From: Bursaphelenchus xylophilus
Lineage: Eukaryota; Nematoda; Chromadorea; Rhabditida; Aphelenchoididae
Length of the DNA: 64,000 nt
Assembly (NCBI GenBank): GCA_904066235.2
Contig: CAJFCV020000006.1
Span: forward strand, 310,001-374,000
Reading direction: 5' to 3'
Shown: positions 1 through 15,000 of the stretch, piece after piece
Layout: each line of letters starts with the position of its first letter
Numbering within the stretch: the first letter of the stretch is position 1
The notes under the pieces: generated by a model
Database searches by the model: none
Seen by the model: the letters and a program-made list of their open reading frames with translations, nothing else
What the model was told of the DNA's origin: nothing
Program-made: the position numbers and the translations under genes

Positions 1-3000
1 GTAGCGAGCGAAAAACTTTGATATTGTACTAGAAAAGTGTTTAGAAAAAAAGTGAATTAGCGATGTCGGAGTGAAGGGACGTGGCATACACCGTTCGAAC
101 CACAATCGAATGAGATTTCAGAATGCGGAGTTTCAGCTTTTTTGGAGTCAAATTACGCCGGTAGCGAGCGAAAAACTTTGATATTATACTAGAAAAGTGT
201 TTAGAAAAAAAGTGAATTAGCGATGTCGGAGTGAAGGGACGTGGCATACACCGTTCGAACCATAATCGAATGAAATTTCAGAATGCGGAGTTTCAGCTTT
301 TTTGGAGTCAGATTACGCCGGTAGCGAGCGAAAAACTTTGATATTATACTAGAAAAGTGTTTAGAAAAAAAGTGAATTAGCGATGTCGGAGTGAAGGGAC
401 GTGGCATACACCGTTCGAACCATAATCGAATGAAATTTCAGAATGCGGAGTTTCAGCTTCTTTTGGAGTCAAATTACGCCGGTAGCGAGCGAAAAACTTT
501 GATATTGTACTAGAAAAGTGTTTAGAAAAAAAGTGAATTAGCGATGTCGGAGTGAAGGGACGTGGCATGCACCGTTCGAACCATAATCGAATGAAATTTC
601 AGAATGCGGAGTTTCAGCTTTTTTGGAGTCAAATTACGCCGGTAGCGAGCGAAAAACTTTGATATTGTACTAGAAAAGTGTTTAGAAAAAAGTGAATTAG
701 CGATGTCGGAGTGAAGGGACGTGGCATGCACCGTTCGAACCATAATCGAATGAGATTTCAGAATGCGGAGTTTCAGCTTTTTTGGAGTCAAATTACGCCG
801 GTAGCGAGCGAAAAACTTTGATATTGTACTAGAAAAGTGTTTAGAAAAAAAGTGAATTAGCGATGTCGGAGTGAAGGGACGTGGCATACACCGTTCGAAC
901 CATAATCGAATGAAATTTCAGAATGCGGAGTTTCAGCTTTTTTGGAGTCAGATTACGCCGGTAGCGAGCGAAAAACTTTGATATTGTACTAGAAAAGTGT
1001 TTAGAAAAAAAGTGAATTAGCGATGTCGGAGTGAAGGGACGTGGCATACACCGTTCGAACCATAATCGAATGAAATTTCAGAATGCGGAGTTTCAGCTTT
1101 TTTGAGTCAAATTACGCCGGTAGCGAGCGAAAAACTTTGATATTGTACTAGAAAAGTGTTTAGAAAAAAGTGAATTAGCGATGTCGGAGTGAAGGGACGT
1201 GGCATGCACCGTTCGAACCATAATCGAATGAAATTTCAGAATGCGGAGTTTCAGCTTTTTTGGAGTCAAATTACGCCGGTAGCGAGCGAAAAACTTTGAT
1301 ATTGTACTAGAAAAGTGTTTAGAAAAAAAGTGAATTAGCGATGTCGGAGTGAAGGGACGTGGCATACACCGTTCGAACCATAATCGAATGAAATTTCAGA
1401 ATGCGGAGTTTCAGCTTTTTTGGAGTCAGATTACGCCGGTAGCGAGCGAAAAACTTTGATATTGTACTAGAAAAGTGTTTAGAAAAAAGTGAATTAGCGA
1501 TGTCGGAGTGAAGGGACGTGGCATACACCGTTCGAACCATAATCGAATGAAATTTCAGAATGCGGAGTTTCAGCTTTTTTGGAGTCAAATTACGCCGGTA
1601 GCGAGCGAAAAACTTTGATATTGTACTAGAAAAGTGTTTAGAAAAAAGTGAATTAGCGATGTCGGAGTGAAGGGACGTGGCATGCACCGTTCGAACCATA
1701 ATCGAATGAAATTTCAGAATGCGGAGTTTCAGCTTTTTTGGAGTCAAATTACGCCGGTAGCGAGCGAAAAACTTTGATATTGTACTAGAAAAGTGTTTAG
1801 AAAAAAAGTGAATTAGCGATGTCGGAGTGAAGGGACGTGGCATGCACCGTTCGAACCATAATCGAATGAAATTTCAGAATGCGGAGTTTCAGCTTTTTTG
1901 GAGTCAAATTACGCCGGTAGCGAGCGAAAAACTTTGATATTGTACTAGAAAAGTGTTTAGAAAAAAGTGAATTAGCGATGTCGGAGTGAAGGGACGTGGC
2001 ATACACCGTTCGAACCATAATCGAATGAGATTTCAGAATGCGGAGTTTCAGCTTTTTTGGAGTCAAATTACGCCGGTAGCGAGCGAAAAACTTTGATATT
2101 GTACTAGAAAAGTGTTTAGAAAAAAGTGAATTAGCGATGTCGGAGTGAAGGGACGTGGCATACACCGTTCGAACCATAATCGAATGAAATTTCAGAATGC
2201 GGAGTTTCAGCTTCTTTGGAGTCAAATTACGCCGGTAGCGAGCGAAAAACTTTGATATTATACTAGAAAAGTGTTTAGAAAAAAAGTGAATTAGCGATGT
2301 CGGAGTGAAGGGACGTGGCATACACCGTTCGAACCACAATCGAATGAAATTTCAGAATGCGGAGTTTCAGCTTTTTTGGAGTCAAATTACGCCGGTAGCG
2401 AGCGAAAAACTTTGATATTGTACTAGAAAAGTGTTTAGAAAAAAAGTGAATTAGCGATGTCGGAGTGAAGGGACGTGGCATACACCGTTCGAACCATAAT
2501 CGAATGAAATTTCAGAATGCGGAGTTTCAGCTTCTTTGGAGTCAAATTACGCCGGTAGCGAGCGAAAAACTTTGATATTGTACTAGAAAAGTGTTTAGAA
2601 AAAAAGTGAATTAGCGATGTCGGAGTGAAGGGACGTGGCATACACCGTTCGAACCATAATCGAATGAAATTTCAGAATGCGGAGTTTCAGCTTTTTTGGA
2701 GTCAAATTACGCCGGTAGCGAGCGAAAAACTTTGATATTGTACTAGAAAAGTGTTTAGAAAAAAAGTGAATTAGCGATGTCGGAGTGAAGGGACGTGGCA
2801 TGCACCGTTCGAACCATAATCGAATGAAATTTCAGAATGCGGAGTTTCAGCTTTTTTGGAGTCAAATTACGCCGGTAGCGAGCGAAAAACTTTGATATTG
2901 TACTAGAAAAGTGTTTAGAAAAAAGTGAATTAGCGATGTCGGAGTGAAGGGACGTGGCATGCACCGTTCGAACCATAATCGAATGAGATTTCAGAATGCG

Positions 3001-6000
3001 GAGTTTCAGCTTTTTTGGAGTCAAATTACGCCGGTAGCGAGCGAAAAACTTTGATATTGTACTAGAAAAGTGTTTAGAAAAAAAGTGAATTAGCGATGTC
3101 GGAGTGAAGGGACGTGGCATACACCGTTCGAACCATAATCGAATGAAATTTCAGAATGCGGAGTTTCAGCTTTTTTGGAGTCAGATTACGCCGGTAGCGA
3201 GCGAAAAACTTTGATATTGTACTAGAAAAGTGTTTAGAAAAAAAGTGAATTAGCGATGTCGGAGTGAAGGGACGTGGCATGCACCGTTCGAACCATAATC
3301 GAATGAAATTTCAGAATGCGGAGTTTCAGCTTTTTTGGAGTCAAATTACGCCGGTAGCGAGCGAAAAACTTTGATATTGTACTAGAAAAGTGTTTAGAAA
3401 AAAAGTGAATTAGCGATGTCGGAGTGAAGGGACGTGGCATGCACCGTTCGAACCATAATCGAATGAGATTTCAGAATGCGGAGTTTCAGCTTTTTTGGAG
3501 TCAAATTACGCCGGTAGCGAGCGAAAAACTTTGATATTGTACTAGAAAAGTGTTTAGAAAAAAAGTGAATTAGCGATGTCGGAGTGAAGGGACGTGGCAT
3601 ACACCGTTCGAACCATAATCGAATGAAATTTCAGAATGCGGAGTTTCAGCTTCTTTGGAGTCAAATTACGCCGGTAGCGAGCGAAAAACTTTGATATTAT
3701 ACTAGAAAAGTGTTTAGAAAAAAGTGAATTAGCGATGTCGGAGTGAAGGGACGTGGCATACACCGTTCGAACCATAATCGAATGAAATTTCAGAATGCGG
3801 AGTTTCAGCTTCTTTGGAGTCAAATTACGCCGGTAGCGAGCGAAAAACTTTGATATTGTACTAGAAAAGTGTTTAGAAAAAAGTGAATTAGCGATGTCGG
3901 AGTGAAGGGACGTGGCATGCACCGTTCGAACCATAATCGAATGAAATTTCAGAATGCGGAGTTTCAGCTTTTTTGGAGTCAAATTACGCCGGTAGCGAGC
4001 GAAAAACTTTGATATTGTACTAGAAAAGTGTTTAGAAAAAAAGTGAATTAGCGATGTCGGAGTGAAGGGACGTGGCATGCACCGTTCGAACCATAATCGA
4101 ATGAGATTTCAGAATGCGGAGTTTCAGCTTTTTTGGAGTCAAATTACGCCGGTAGCGAGCGAAAAACTTTGATATTGTACTAGAAAAGTGTTTAGAAAAA
4201 AAGTGAATTAGCGATGTCGGAGTGAAGGGACGTGGCATACACCGTTCGAACCATAATCGAATGAAATTTCAGAATGCGGAGTTTCAGCTTTTTTGGAGTC
4301 AGATTACGCCGGTAGCGAGCGAAAAACTTTGATATTGTACTAGAAAAGTGTTTAGAAAAAAGTGAATTAGCGATGTCGGAGTGAAGGGACGTGGCATACA
4401 CCGTTCGAACCATAATCGAATGAAATTTCAGAATGCGGAGTTTCAGCTTTTTTGGAGTCAAATTACGCCGGTAGCGAGCGAAAAACTTTGATATTGTACT
4501 AGAAAAGTGTTTAGAAAAAAGTGAATTAGCGATGTCGGAGTGAAGGGACGTGGCATGCACCGTTCGAACCATAATCGAATGAAATTTCAGAATGCGGAGT
4601 TTCAGCTTTTTTGGAGTCAAATTACGCCGGTAGCGAGCGAAAAACTTTGATATTGTACTAGAAAAGTGTTTAGAAAAAAAGTGAATTAGCGATGTCGGAG
4701 TGAAGGGACGTGGCATACACCGTTCGAACCATAATCGAATGAAATTTCAGAATGCGGAGTTTCAGCTTTTTTGGAGTCAAATTACGCCGGTAGCGAGCGA
4801 AAAACTTTGATATTGTACTAGAAAAGTGTTTAGAAAAAAAGTGAATTAGCGATGTCGGAGTGAAGGGACGTGGCATACACCGTTCGAACCATAATCGAAT
4901 GAAATTTCAGAATGCGGAGTTTCAGCTTTTTTGGAGTCAAATTACGCCGGTAGCGAGCGAAAAACTTTGATATTGTACTAGAAAAGTGTTTAGAAAAAAG
5001 TGAATTAGCGATGTCGGAGTGAAGGGACGTGGCATACACCGTTCGAACCATAATCGAATGAAATTTCAGAATGCGGAGTTTCAGCTTTTTTGGAGTCAAA
5101 TTACGCCGGTAGCGAGCGAAAAACTTTGATATTGTACTAGAAAAGTGTTTAGAAAAAAAGTGAATTAGCGATGTCGGAGTGAAGGGACGTGGCATACACC
5201 GTTCGAACCATAATCGAATGAAATTTCAGAATGCGGAGTTTCAGCTTTTTTGGAGTCAAATTACGCCGGTAGCGAGCGAAAAACTTTGATATTGTACTAG
5301 AAAAGTGTTTAGAAAAAAGTGAATTAGCGATGTCGGAGTGAAGGGACGTGGCATACACCGTTCGAACCATAATCGAATGAAATTTCAGAATGCGGAGTTT
5401 CAGCTTCTTTGGAGTCAAATTACGCCGGTAGCGAGCGAAAAACTTTGATATTGTACTAGAAAAGTGTTTAGAAAAAAAGTGAATTAGCGATGTCGGAGTG
5501 AAGGGACGTGGCATACACCGTTCGAACCATAATCGAATGAAATTTCAGAATGCGGAGTTTCAGCTTCTTTGGAGTCAAATTACGCCGGTAGCGAGCGAAA
5601 AACTTTGATATTGTACTAGAAAAGTGTTTAGAAAAAAAGTGAATTAGCGATGTCGGAGTGAAGGGACGTGGCATGCACCGTTCGAACCATAATCGAATGA
5701 AATTTCAGAATGCGGAGTTTCAGCTTTTTTGGAGTCAAATTACGCCGGTAGCGAGCGAAAAACTTTGATATTGTACTAGAAAAGTGTTTAGAAAAAAAGT
5801 GAATTAGCGATGTCGGAGTGAAGGGACGTGGCATACACCGTTCGAACCATAATCGAATGAGATTTCAGAATGCGGAGTTTCAGCTTTTTTGGAGTCAAAT
5901 TACGCCGGTAGCGAGCGAAAAACTTTGATATTGTACTAGAAAAGTGTTTAGAAAAAAGTGAATTAGCGATGTCGGAGTGAAGGGACGTGGCATACACCGT

Positions 6001-9000
6001 TCGAACCATAATCGAATGAAATTTCAGAATGCGGAGTTTCAGCTTTTTTGGAGTCAGATTACGCCGGTAGCGAGCGAAAAACTTTGATATTGTACTAGAA
6101 AAGTGTTTAGAAAAAAAGTGAATTAGCGATGTCGGAGTGAAGGGACGTGGCATACACCGTTCGAACCATAATCGAATGAAATTTCAGAATGCGGAGTTTC
6201 AGCTTTTTTGGAGTCAAATTACGCCGGTAGCGAGCGAAAAACTTTGATATTGTACTAGAAAAGTGTTTAGAAAAAAGTGAATTAGCGATGTCGGAGTGAA
6301 GGGACGTGGCATACACCGTTCGAACCATAATCGAATGAGATTTCAGAATGCGGAGTTTCAGCTTTTTTGGAGTCAAATTACGCCGGTAGCGAGCGAAAAA
6401 CTTTGATATTGTACTAGAAAAGTGTTTAGAAAAAAAGTGAATTAGCGATGTCGGAGTGAAGGGACGTGGCATACACCGTTCGAACCATAATCGAATGAAA
6501 TTTCAGAATGCGGAGTTTCAGCTTTTTTGGAGTCAAATTACGCCGGTAGCGAGCGAAAAACTTTGATATTGTACTAGAAAAGTGTTTAGAAAAAAAGTGA
6601 ATTAGCGATGTCGGAGTGAAGGGACGTGGCATGCACCGTTCGAACCATAATCGAATGAAATTTCAGAATGCGGAGTTTCAGCTTTTTTGGAGTCAAATTA
6701 CGCCGGTAGCGAGCGAAAAACTTTGATATTGTACTAGAAAAGTGTTTAGAAAAAAGTGAATTAGCGATGTCGGAGTGAAGGGACGTGGCATACACCGTTC
6801 GAACCATAATCGAATGAGATTTCAGAATGCGGAGTTTCAGCTTTTTTGGAGTCAAATTACGCCGGTAGCGAGCGAAAAACTTTGATATTGTACTAGAAAA
6901 GTGTTTAGAAAAAAAGTGAATTAGCGATGTCGGAGTGAAGGGACGTGGCATACACCGTTCGAACCATAATCGAATGAAATTTCAGAATGCGGAGTTTCAG
7001 CTTTTTTGGAGTCAAATTACGCCGGTAGCGAGCGAAAAACTTTGATATTGTACTAGAAAAGTGTTTAGAAAAAAGTGAATTAGCGATGTCGGAGTGAAGG
7101 GACGTGGCATACACCGTTCGAACCATAATCGAATGAGATTTCAGAATGCGGAGTTTCAGCTTTTTTGGAGTCAAATTACGCCGGTAGCGAGCGAAAAACT
7201 TTGATATTGTACTAGAAAAGTGTTTAGAAAAAAAGTGAATTAGCGATGTCGGAGTGAAGGGACGTGGCATACACCGTTCGAACCATAATCGAATGAAATT
7301 TCAGAATGCGGAGTTTCAGCTTTTTTGGAGTCAAATTACGCCGGTAGCGAGCGAAAAACTTTGATATTGTACTAGAAAAGTGTTTAGAAAAAAGTGAATT
7401 AGCGATGTCGGAGTGAAGGGACGTGGCATACACCGTTCGAACCATAATCGAATGAGATTTCAGAATGCGGAGTTTCAGCTTTTTTGGAGTCAAATTACGC
7501 CGGTAGCGAGCGAAAAACTTTGATATTGTACTAGAAAAGTGTTTAGAAAAAAAGTGAATTAGCGATGTCGGAGTGAAGGGACGTGGCATACACCGTTCGA
7601 ACCATAATCGAATGAAATTTCAGAATGCGGAGTTTCAGCTTTTTTGGAGTCAAATTACGCCGGTAGCGAGCGAAAAACTTTGATATTGTACTAGAAAAGT
7701 GTTTAGAAAAAAGTGAATTAGCGATGTCGGAGTGAAGGGACGTGGCATACACCGTTCGAACCATAATCGAATGAAATTTCAGAATGCGGAGTTTCAGCTT
7801 TTTTGGAGTCAAATTACGCCGGTAGCGAGCGAAAAACTTTGATATTGTACTAGAAAAGTGTTTAGAAAAAAAGTGAATTAGCGATGTCGGAGTGAAGGGA
7901 CGTGGCATACACCGTTCGAACCATAATCGAATGAGATTTCAGAATGCGGAGTTTCAGCTTTTTTGGAGTCAAATTACGCCGGTAGCGAGCGAAAAACTTT
8001 GATATTGTACTAGAAAAGTGTTTAGAAAAAAGTGAATTAGCGATGTCGGAGTGAAGGGACGTGGCATACACCGTTCGAACCATAATCGAATGAAATTTCA
8101 GAATGCGGAGTTTCAGCTTTTTTGGAGTCAAATTACGCCGGTAGCGAGCGAAAAACTTTGATATTGTACTAGAAAAGTGTTTAGAAAAAAGTGAATTAGC
8201 GATGTCGGAGTGAAGGGACGTGGCATACACCGTTCGAACCATAATCGAATGAAATTTCAGAATGCGGAGTTTCAGCTTTTTTGGAGTCAAATTACGCCGG
8301 TAGCGAGCGAAAAACTTTGATATTGTACTAGAAAAGTGTTTAGAAAAAAGTGAATTAGCGATGTCGGAGTGAAGGGACGTGGCATACACCGTTCGAACCA
8401 TAATCGAATGAGATTTCAGAATGCGGAGTTTCAGCTTTTTTGGAGTCAAATTACGCCGGTAGCGAGCGAAAAACTTTGATATTGTACTAGAAAAGTGTTT
8501 AGAAAAAAAGTGAATTAGCGATGTCGGAGTGAAGGGACGTGGCATACACCGTTCGAACCATAATCGAATGAAATTTCAGAATGCGGAGTTTCAGCTTTTT
8601 TGGAGTCAAATTACGCCGGTAGCGAGCGAAAAACTTTGATATTGTACTAGAAAAGTGTTTAGAAAAAAAGTGAATTAGCGATGTCGGAGTGAAGGGACGT
8701 GGCATACACCGTTCGAACCATAATCGAATGAAATTTCAGAATGCGGAGTTTCAGCTTCTTTGGAGTCAAATTACGCCGGTAGCGAGCGAAAAACTTTGAT
8801 ATTGTACTAGAAAAGTGTTTAGAAAAAAGTGAATTAGCGATGTCGGAGTGAAGGGACGTGGCATACACCGTTCGAACCATAATCGAATGAAATTTCAGAA
8901 TGCGGAGTTTCAGCTTCTTTGGAGTCAAATTACGCCGGTAGCGAGCGAAAAACTTTGATATTGTACTAGAAAAGTGTTTAGAAAAAAGTGAATTAGCGAT

Positions 9001-12000
9001 GTCGGAGTGAAGGGACGTGGCATACACCGTTCGAACCATAATCGAATGAAATTTCAGAATGCGGAGTTTCAGCTTTTTTGGAGTCAAATTACGCCGGTAG
9101 CGAGCGAAAAACTTTGATATTGTACTAGAAAAGTGTTTAGAAAAAAAGTGAATTAGCGATGTCGGAGTGAAGGGACGTGGCATACACCGTTCGAACCATA
9201 ATCGAATGAGATTTCAGAATGCGGAGTTTCAGCTTTTTTGGAGTCAAATTACGCCGGTAGCGAGCGAAAAACTTTGATATTGTACTAGAAAAGTGTTTAG
9301 AAAAAAAGTGAATTAGCGATGTCGGAGTGAAGGGACGTGGCATACACCGTTCGAACCATAATCGAATGAAATTTCAGAATGCGGAGTTTCAGCTTTTTTG
9401 GAGTCAGATTACGCCGGTAGCGAGCGAAAAACTTTGATATTGTACTAGAAAAGTGTTTAGAAAAAAGTGAATTAGCGATGTCGGAGTGAAGGGACGTGGC
9501 ATACACCGTTCGAACCATAATCGAATGAAATTTCAGAATGCGGAGTTTCAGCTTTTTTGGAGTCAAATTACGCCGGTAGCGAGCGAAAAACTTTGATATT
9601 GTACTAGAAAAGTGTTTAGAAAAAAGTGAATTAGCGATGTCGGAGTGAAGGGACGTGGCATGCACCGTTCGAACCATAATCGAATGAGATTTCAGAATGC
9701 GGAGTTTCAGCTTTTTTGGAGTCAAATTACGCCGGTAGCGAGCGAAAAACTTTGATATTGTACTAGAAAAGTGTTTAGAAAAAAAGTGAATTAGCGATGT
9801 CGGAGTGAAGGGACGTGGCATACACCGTTCGAACCATAATCGAATGAAATTTCAGAATGCGGAGTTTCAGCTTTTTTGGAGTCAAATTACGCCGGTAGCG
9901 AGCGAAAAACTTTGATATTGTACTAGAAAAGTGTTTAGAAAAAAAGTGAATTAGCGATGTCGGAGTGAAGGGACGTGGCATACACCGTTCGAACCATAAT
10001 CGAATGAAATTTCAGAATGCGGAGTTTCAGCTTTTTTGGAGTCAAATTACGCCGGTAGCGAGCGAAAAACTTTGATATTGTACTAGAAAAGTGTTTAGAA
10101 AAAAAGTGAATTAGCGATGTCGGAGTGAAGGGACGTGGCATACACCGTTCGAACCATAATCGAATGAAATTTCAGAATGCGGAGTTTCAGCTTTTTTGGA
10201 GTCAAATTACGCCGGTAGCGAGCGAAAAACTTTGATATTGTACTAGAAAAGTGTTTAGAAAAAAAGTGAATTAGCGATGTCGGAGTGAAGGGACGTGGCA
10301 TACACCGTTCGAACCATAATCGAATGAAATTTCAGAATGCGGAGTTTCAGCTTCTTTGGAGTCAAATTACGCCGGTAGCGAGCGAAAAACTTTGATATTG
10401 TACTAGAAAAGTGTTTAGAAAAAAGTGAATTAGCGATGTCGGAGTGAAGGGACGTGGCATACACCGTTCGAACCATAATCGAATGAAATTTCAGAATGCG
10501 GAGTTTCAGCTTTTTTGGAGTCAAATTACGCCGGTAGCGAGCGAAAAACTTTGATATTGTACTAGAAAAGTGTTTAGAAAAAAGTGAATTAGCGATGTCG
10601 GAGTGAAGGGACGTGGCATACACCGTTCGAACCATAATCGAATGAAATTTCAGAATGCGGAGTTTCAGCTTTTTTGGAGTCAAATTACGCCGGTAGCGAG
10701 CGAAAAACTTTGATATTGTACTAGAAAAGTGTTTAGAAAAAAAGTGAATTAGCGATGTCGGAGTGAAGGGACGTGGCATACACCGTTCGAACCATAATCG
10801 AATGAAATTTCAGAATGCGGAGTTTCAGCTTCTTTGGAGTCAAATTACGCCGGTAGCGAGCGAAAAACTTTGATATTGTACTAGAAAAGTGTTTAGAAAA
10901 AAGTGAATTAGCGATGTCGGAGTGAAGGGACGTGGCATGCACCGTTCGAACCATAATCGAATGAAATTTCAGAATGCGGAGTTTCAGCTTTTTTGGAGTC
11001 AAATTACGCCGGTAGCGAGCGAAAAACTTTGATATTGTACTAGAAAAGTGTTTAGAAAAAAGTGAATTAGCGATGTCGGAGTGAAGGGACGTGGCATACA
11101 CCGTTCGAACCATAATCGAATGAGATTTCAGAATGCGGAGTTTCAGCTTTTTTGGAGTCAAATTACGCCGGTAGCGAGCGAAAAACTTTGATATTGTACT
11201 AGAAAAGTGTTTAGAAAAAAAGTGAATTAGCGATGTCGGAGTGAAGGGACGTGGCATACACCGTTCGAACCATAATCGAATGAAATTTCAGAATGCGGAG
11301 TTTCAGCTTTTTTGGAGTCAAATTACGCCGGTAGCGAGCGAAAAACTTTGATATTGTACTAGAAAAGTGTTTAGAAAAAAAGTGAATTAGCGATGTCGGA
11401 GTGAAGGGACGTGGCATACACCGTTCGAACCATAATCGAATGAAATTTCAGAATGCGGAGTTTCAGCTTTTTTGGAGTCAAATTACGCCGGTAGCGAGCG
11501 AAAAACTTTGATATTGTACTAGAAAAGTGTTTAGAAAAAAAGTGAATTAGCGATGTCGGAGTGAAGGGACGTGGCATGCACCGTTCGAACCATAATCGAA
11601 TGAGATTTCAGAATGCGGAGTTTCAGCTTTTTTGGAGTCAAATTACGCCGGTAGCGAGCGAAAAACTTTGATATTGTACTAGAAAAGTGTTTAGAAAAAA
11701 AGTGAATTAGCGATGTCGGAGTGAAGGGACGTGGCATACACCGTTCGAACCATAATCGAATGAAATTTCAGAATGCGGAGTTTCAGCTTTTTTGGAGTCA
11801 GATTACGCCGGTAGCGAGCGAAAAACTTTGATATTGTACTAGAAAAGTGTTTAGAAAAAAGTGAATTAGCGATGTCGGAGTGAAGGGACGTGGCATGCAC
11901 CGTTCGAACCATAATCGAATGAAATTTCAGAATGCGGAGTTTCAGCTTTTTTGGAGTCAAATTACGCCGGTAGCGAGCGAAAAACTTTGATATTGTACTA

Positions 12001-15000
12001 GAAAAGTGTTTAGAAAAAAAGTGAATTAGCGATGTCGGAGTGAAGGGACGTGGCATACACCGTTCGAACCATAATCGAATGAAATTTCAGAATGCGGAGT
12101 TTCAGCTTTTTTGGAGTCAAATTACGCCGGTAGCGAGCGAAAAACTTTGATATTGTACTAGAAAAGTGTTTAGAAAAAAAGTGAATTAGCGATGTCGGAG
12201 TGAAGGGACGTGGCATACACCGTTCGAACCATAATCGAATGAAATTTCAGAATGCGGAGTTTCAGCTTTTTTGGAGTCAAATTACGCCGGTAGCGAGCGA
12301 AAAACTTTGATATTGTACTAGAAAAGTGTTTAGAAAAAAAGTGAATTAGCGATGTCGGAGTGAAGGGACGTGGCATACACCGTTCGAACCATAATCGAAT
12401 GAAATTTCAGAATGCGGAGTTTCAGCTTTTTTGGAGTCAAATTACGCCGGTAGCGAGCGAAAAACTTTGATATTGTACTAGAAAAGTGTTTAGAAAAAAA
12501 GTGAATTAGCGATGTCGGAGTGAAGGGACGTGGCATGCACCGTTCGAACCATAATCGAATGAAATTTCAGAATGCGGAGTTTCAGCTTTTTTGGAGTCAA
12601 ATTACGCCGGTAGCGAGCGAAAAACTTTGATATTGTACTAGAAAAGTGTTTAGAAAAAAAGTGAATTAGCGATGTCGGAGTGAAGGGACGTGGCATACAC
12701 CGTTCGAACCATAATCGAATGAAATTTCAGAATGCGGAGTTTCAGCTTCTTTGGAGTCAAATTACGCCGGTAGCGAGCGAAAAACTTTGATATTGTACTA
12801 GAAAAGTGTTTAGAAAAAAAGTGAATTAGCGATGTCGGAGTGAAGGGACGTGGCATACACCGTTCGAACCATAATCGAATGAAATTTCAGAATGCGGAGT
12901 TTCAGCTTCTTTGGAGTCAAATTACGCCGGTAGCGAGCGAAAAACTTTGATATTATACTAGAAAAGTGTTTAGAAAAAAAGTGAATTAGCGATGTCGGAG
13001 TGAAGGGACGTGGCATGCACCGTTCGAACCATAATCGAATGAAATTTCAGAATGCGGAGTTTCAGCTTCTTTGGAGTCAAATTACGCCGGTAGCGAGCGA
13101 AAAACTTTGATATTGTACTAGAAAAGTGTTTAGAAAAAAAGTGAATTAGCGATGTCGGAGTGAAGGGACGTGGCATACACCGTTCGAACCATAATCGAAT
13201 GAAATTTCAGAATGCGGAGTTTCAGCTTTTTTGGAGTCAAATTACGCCGGTAGCGAGCGAAAAACTTTGATATTGTACTAGAAAAGTGTTTAGAAAAAAA
13301 GTGAATTAGCGATGTCGGAGTGAAGGGACGTGGCATGCACCGTTCGAACCATAATCGAATGAAATTTCAGAATGCGGAGTTTCAGCTTTTTTGGAGTCAA
13401 ATTACGCCGGTAGCGAGCGAAAAACTTTGATATTGTACTAGAAAAGTGTTTAGAAAAAAAGTGAATTAGCGATGTCGGAGTGAAGGGACGTGGCATACAC
13501 CGTTCGAACCATAATCGAATGAAATTTCAGAATGCGGAGTTTCAGCTTCTTTGGAGTCAAATTACGCCGGTAGCGAGCGAAAAACTTTGATATTGTACTA
13601 GAAAAGTGTTTAGAAAAAAAGTGAATTAGCGATGTCGGAGTGAAGGGACGTGGCATACACCGTTCGAACCATAATCGAATGAAATTTCAGAATGCGGAGT
13701 TTCAGCTTTTTTGGAGTCAAATTACGCCGGTAGCGAGCGAAAAACTTTGATATTGTACTAGAAAAGTGTTTAGAAAAAAAGTGAATTAGCGATGTCGGAG
13801 TGAAGGGACGTGGCATACACCGTTCGAACCATAATCGAATGAGATTTCAGAATGCGGAGTTTCAGCTTTTTTGGAGTCAAATTACGCCGGTAGCGAGCGA
13901 AAAACTTTGATATTGTACTAGAAAAGTGTTTAGAAAAAAGTGAATTAGCGATGTCGGAGTGAAGGGACGTGGCATACACCGTTCGAACCATAATCGAATG
14001 AAATTTCAGAATGCGGAGTTTCAGCTTTTTTGGAGTCAAATTACGCCGGTAGCGAGCGAAAAACTTTGATATTATACTAGAAAAGTGTTTAGAAAAAAAG
14101 TGAATTAGCGATGTCGGAGTGAAGGGACGTGGCATACACCGTTCGAACCATAATCGAATGAAATTTCAGAATGCGGAGTTTCAGCTTCTTTGGAGTCAAA
14201 TTACGCCGGTAGCGAGCGAAAAACTTTGATATTGTACTAGAAAAGTGTTTAGAAAAAAAGTGAATTAGCGATGTCGGAGTGAAGGGACGTGGCATACACC
14301 GTTCGAACCATAATCGAATGAAATTTCAGAATGCGGAGTTTCAGCTTTTTTGGAGTCAAATTACGCCGGTAGCGAGCGAAAAACTTTGATATTGTACTAG
14401 AAAAGTGTTTAGAAAAAAGTGAATTAGCGATGTCGGAGTGAAGGGACGTGGCATACACCGTTCGAACCATAATCGAATGAAATTTCAGAATGCGGAGTTT
14501 CAGCTTTTTTGGAGTCAAATTACGCCGGTAGCGAGCGAAAAACTTTGATATTGTACTAGAAAAGTGTTTAGAAAAAAAGTGAATTAGCGATGTCGGAGTG
14601 AAGGGACGTGGCATACACCGTTCGAACCATAATCGAATGAGATTTCAGAATGCGGAGTTTCAGCTTTTTTGGAGTCAAATTACGCCGGTAGCGAGCGAAA
14701 AACTTTGATATTGTACTAGAAAAGTGTTTAGAAAAAAAGTGAATTAGCGATGTCGGAGTGAAGGGACGTGGCATACACCGTTCGAACCATAATCGAATGA
14801 AATTTCAGAATGCGGAGTTTCAGCTTTTTTGGAGTCAAATTACGCCGGTAGCGAGCGAAAAACTTTGATATTGTACTAGAAAAGTGTTTAGAAAAAAAGT
14901 GAATTAGCGATGTCGGAGTGAAGGGACGTGGCATACACCGTTCGAACCATAATCGAATGAAATTTCAGAATGCGGAGTTTCAGCTTTTTTGGAGTCAAAT

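Noticed and set aside
441..1110. Indel monomers (GCTTCTTTTGG near 457, TTTTTTGAGTC near 1102) as functional frameshifts
   Set aside because: Single-base length changes in homopolymers of a non-coding satellite; ordinary variation or sequencing error.
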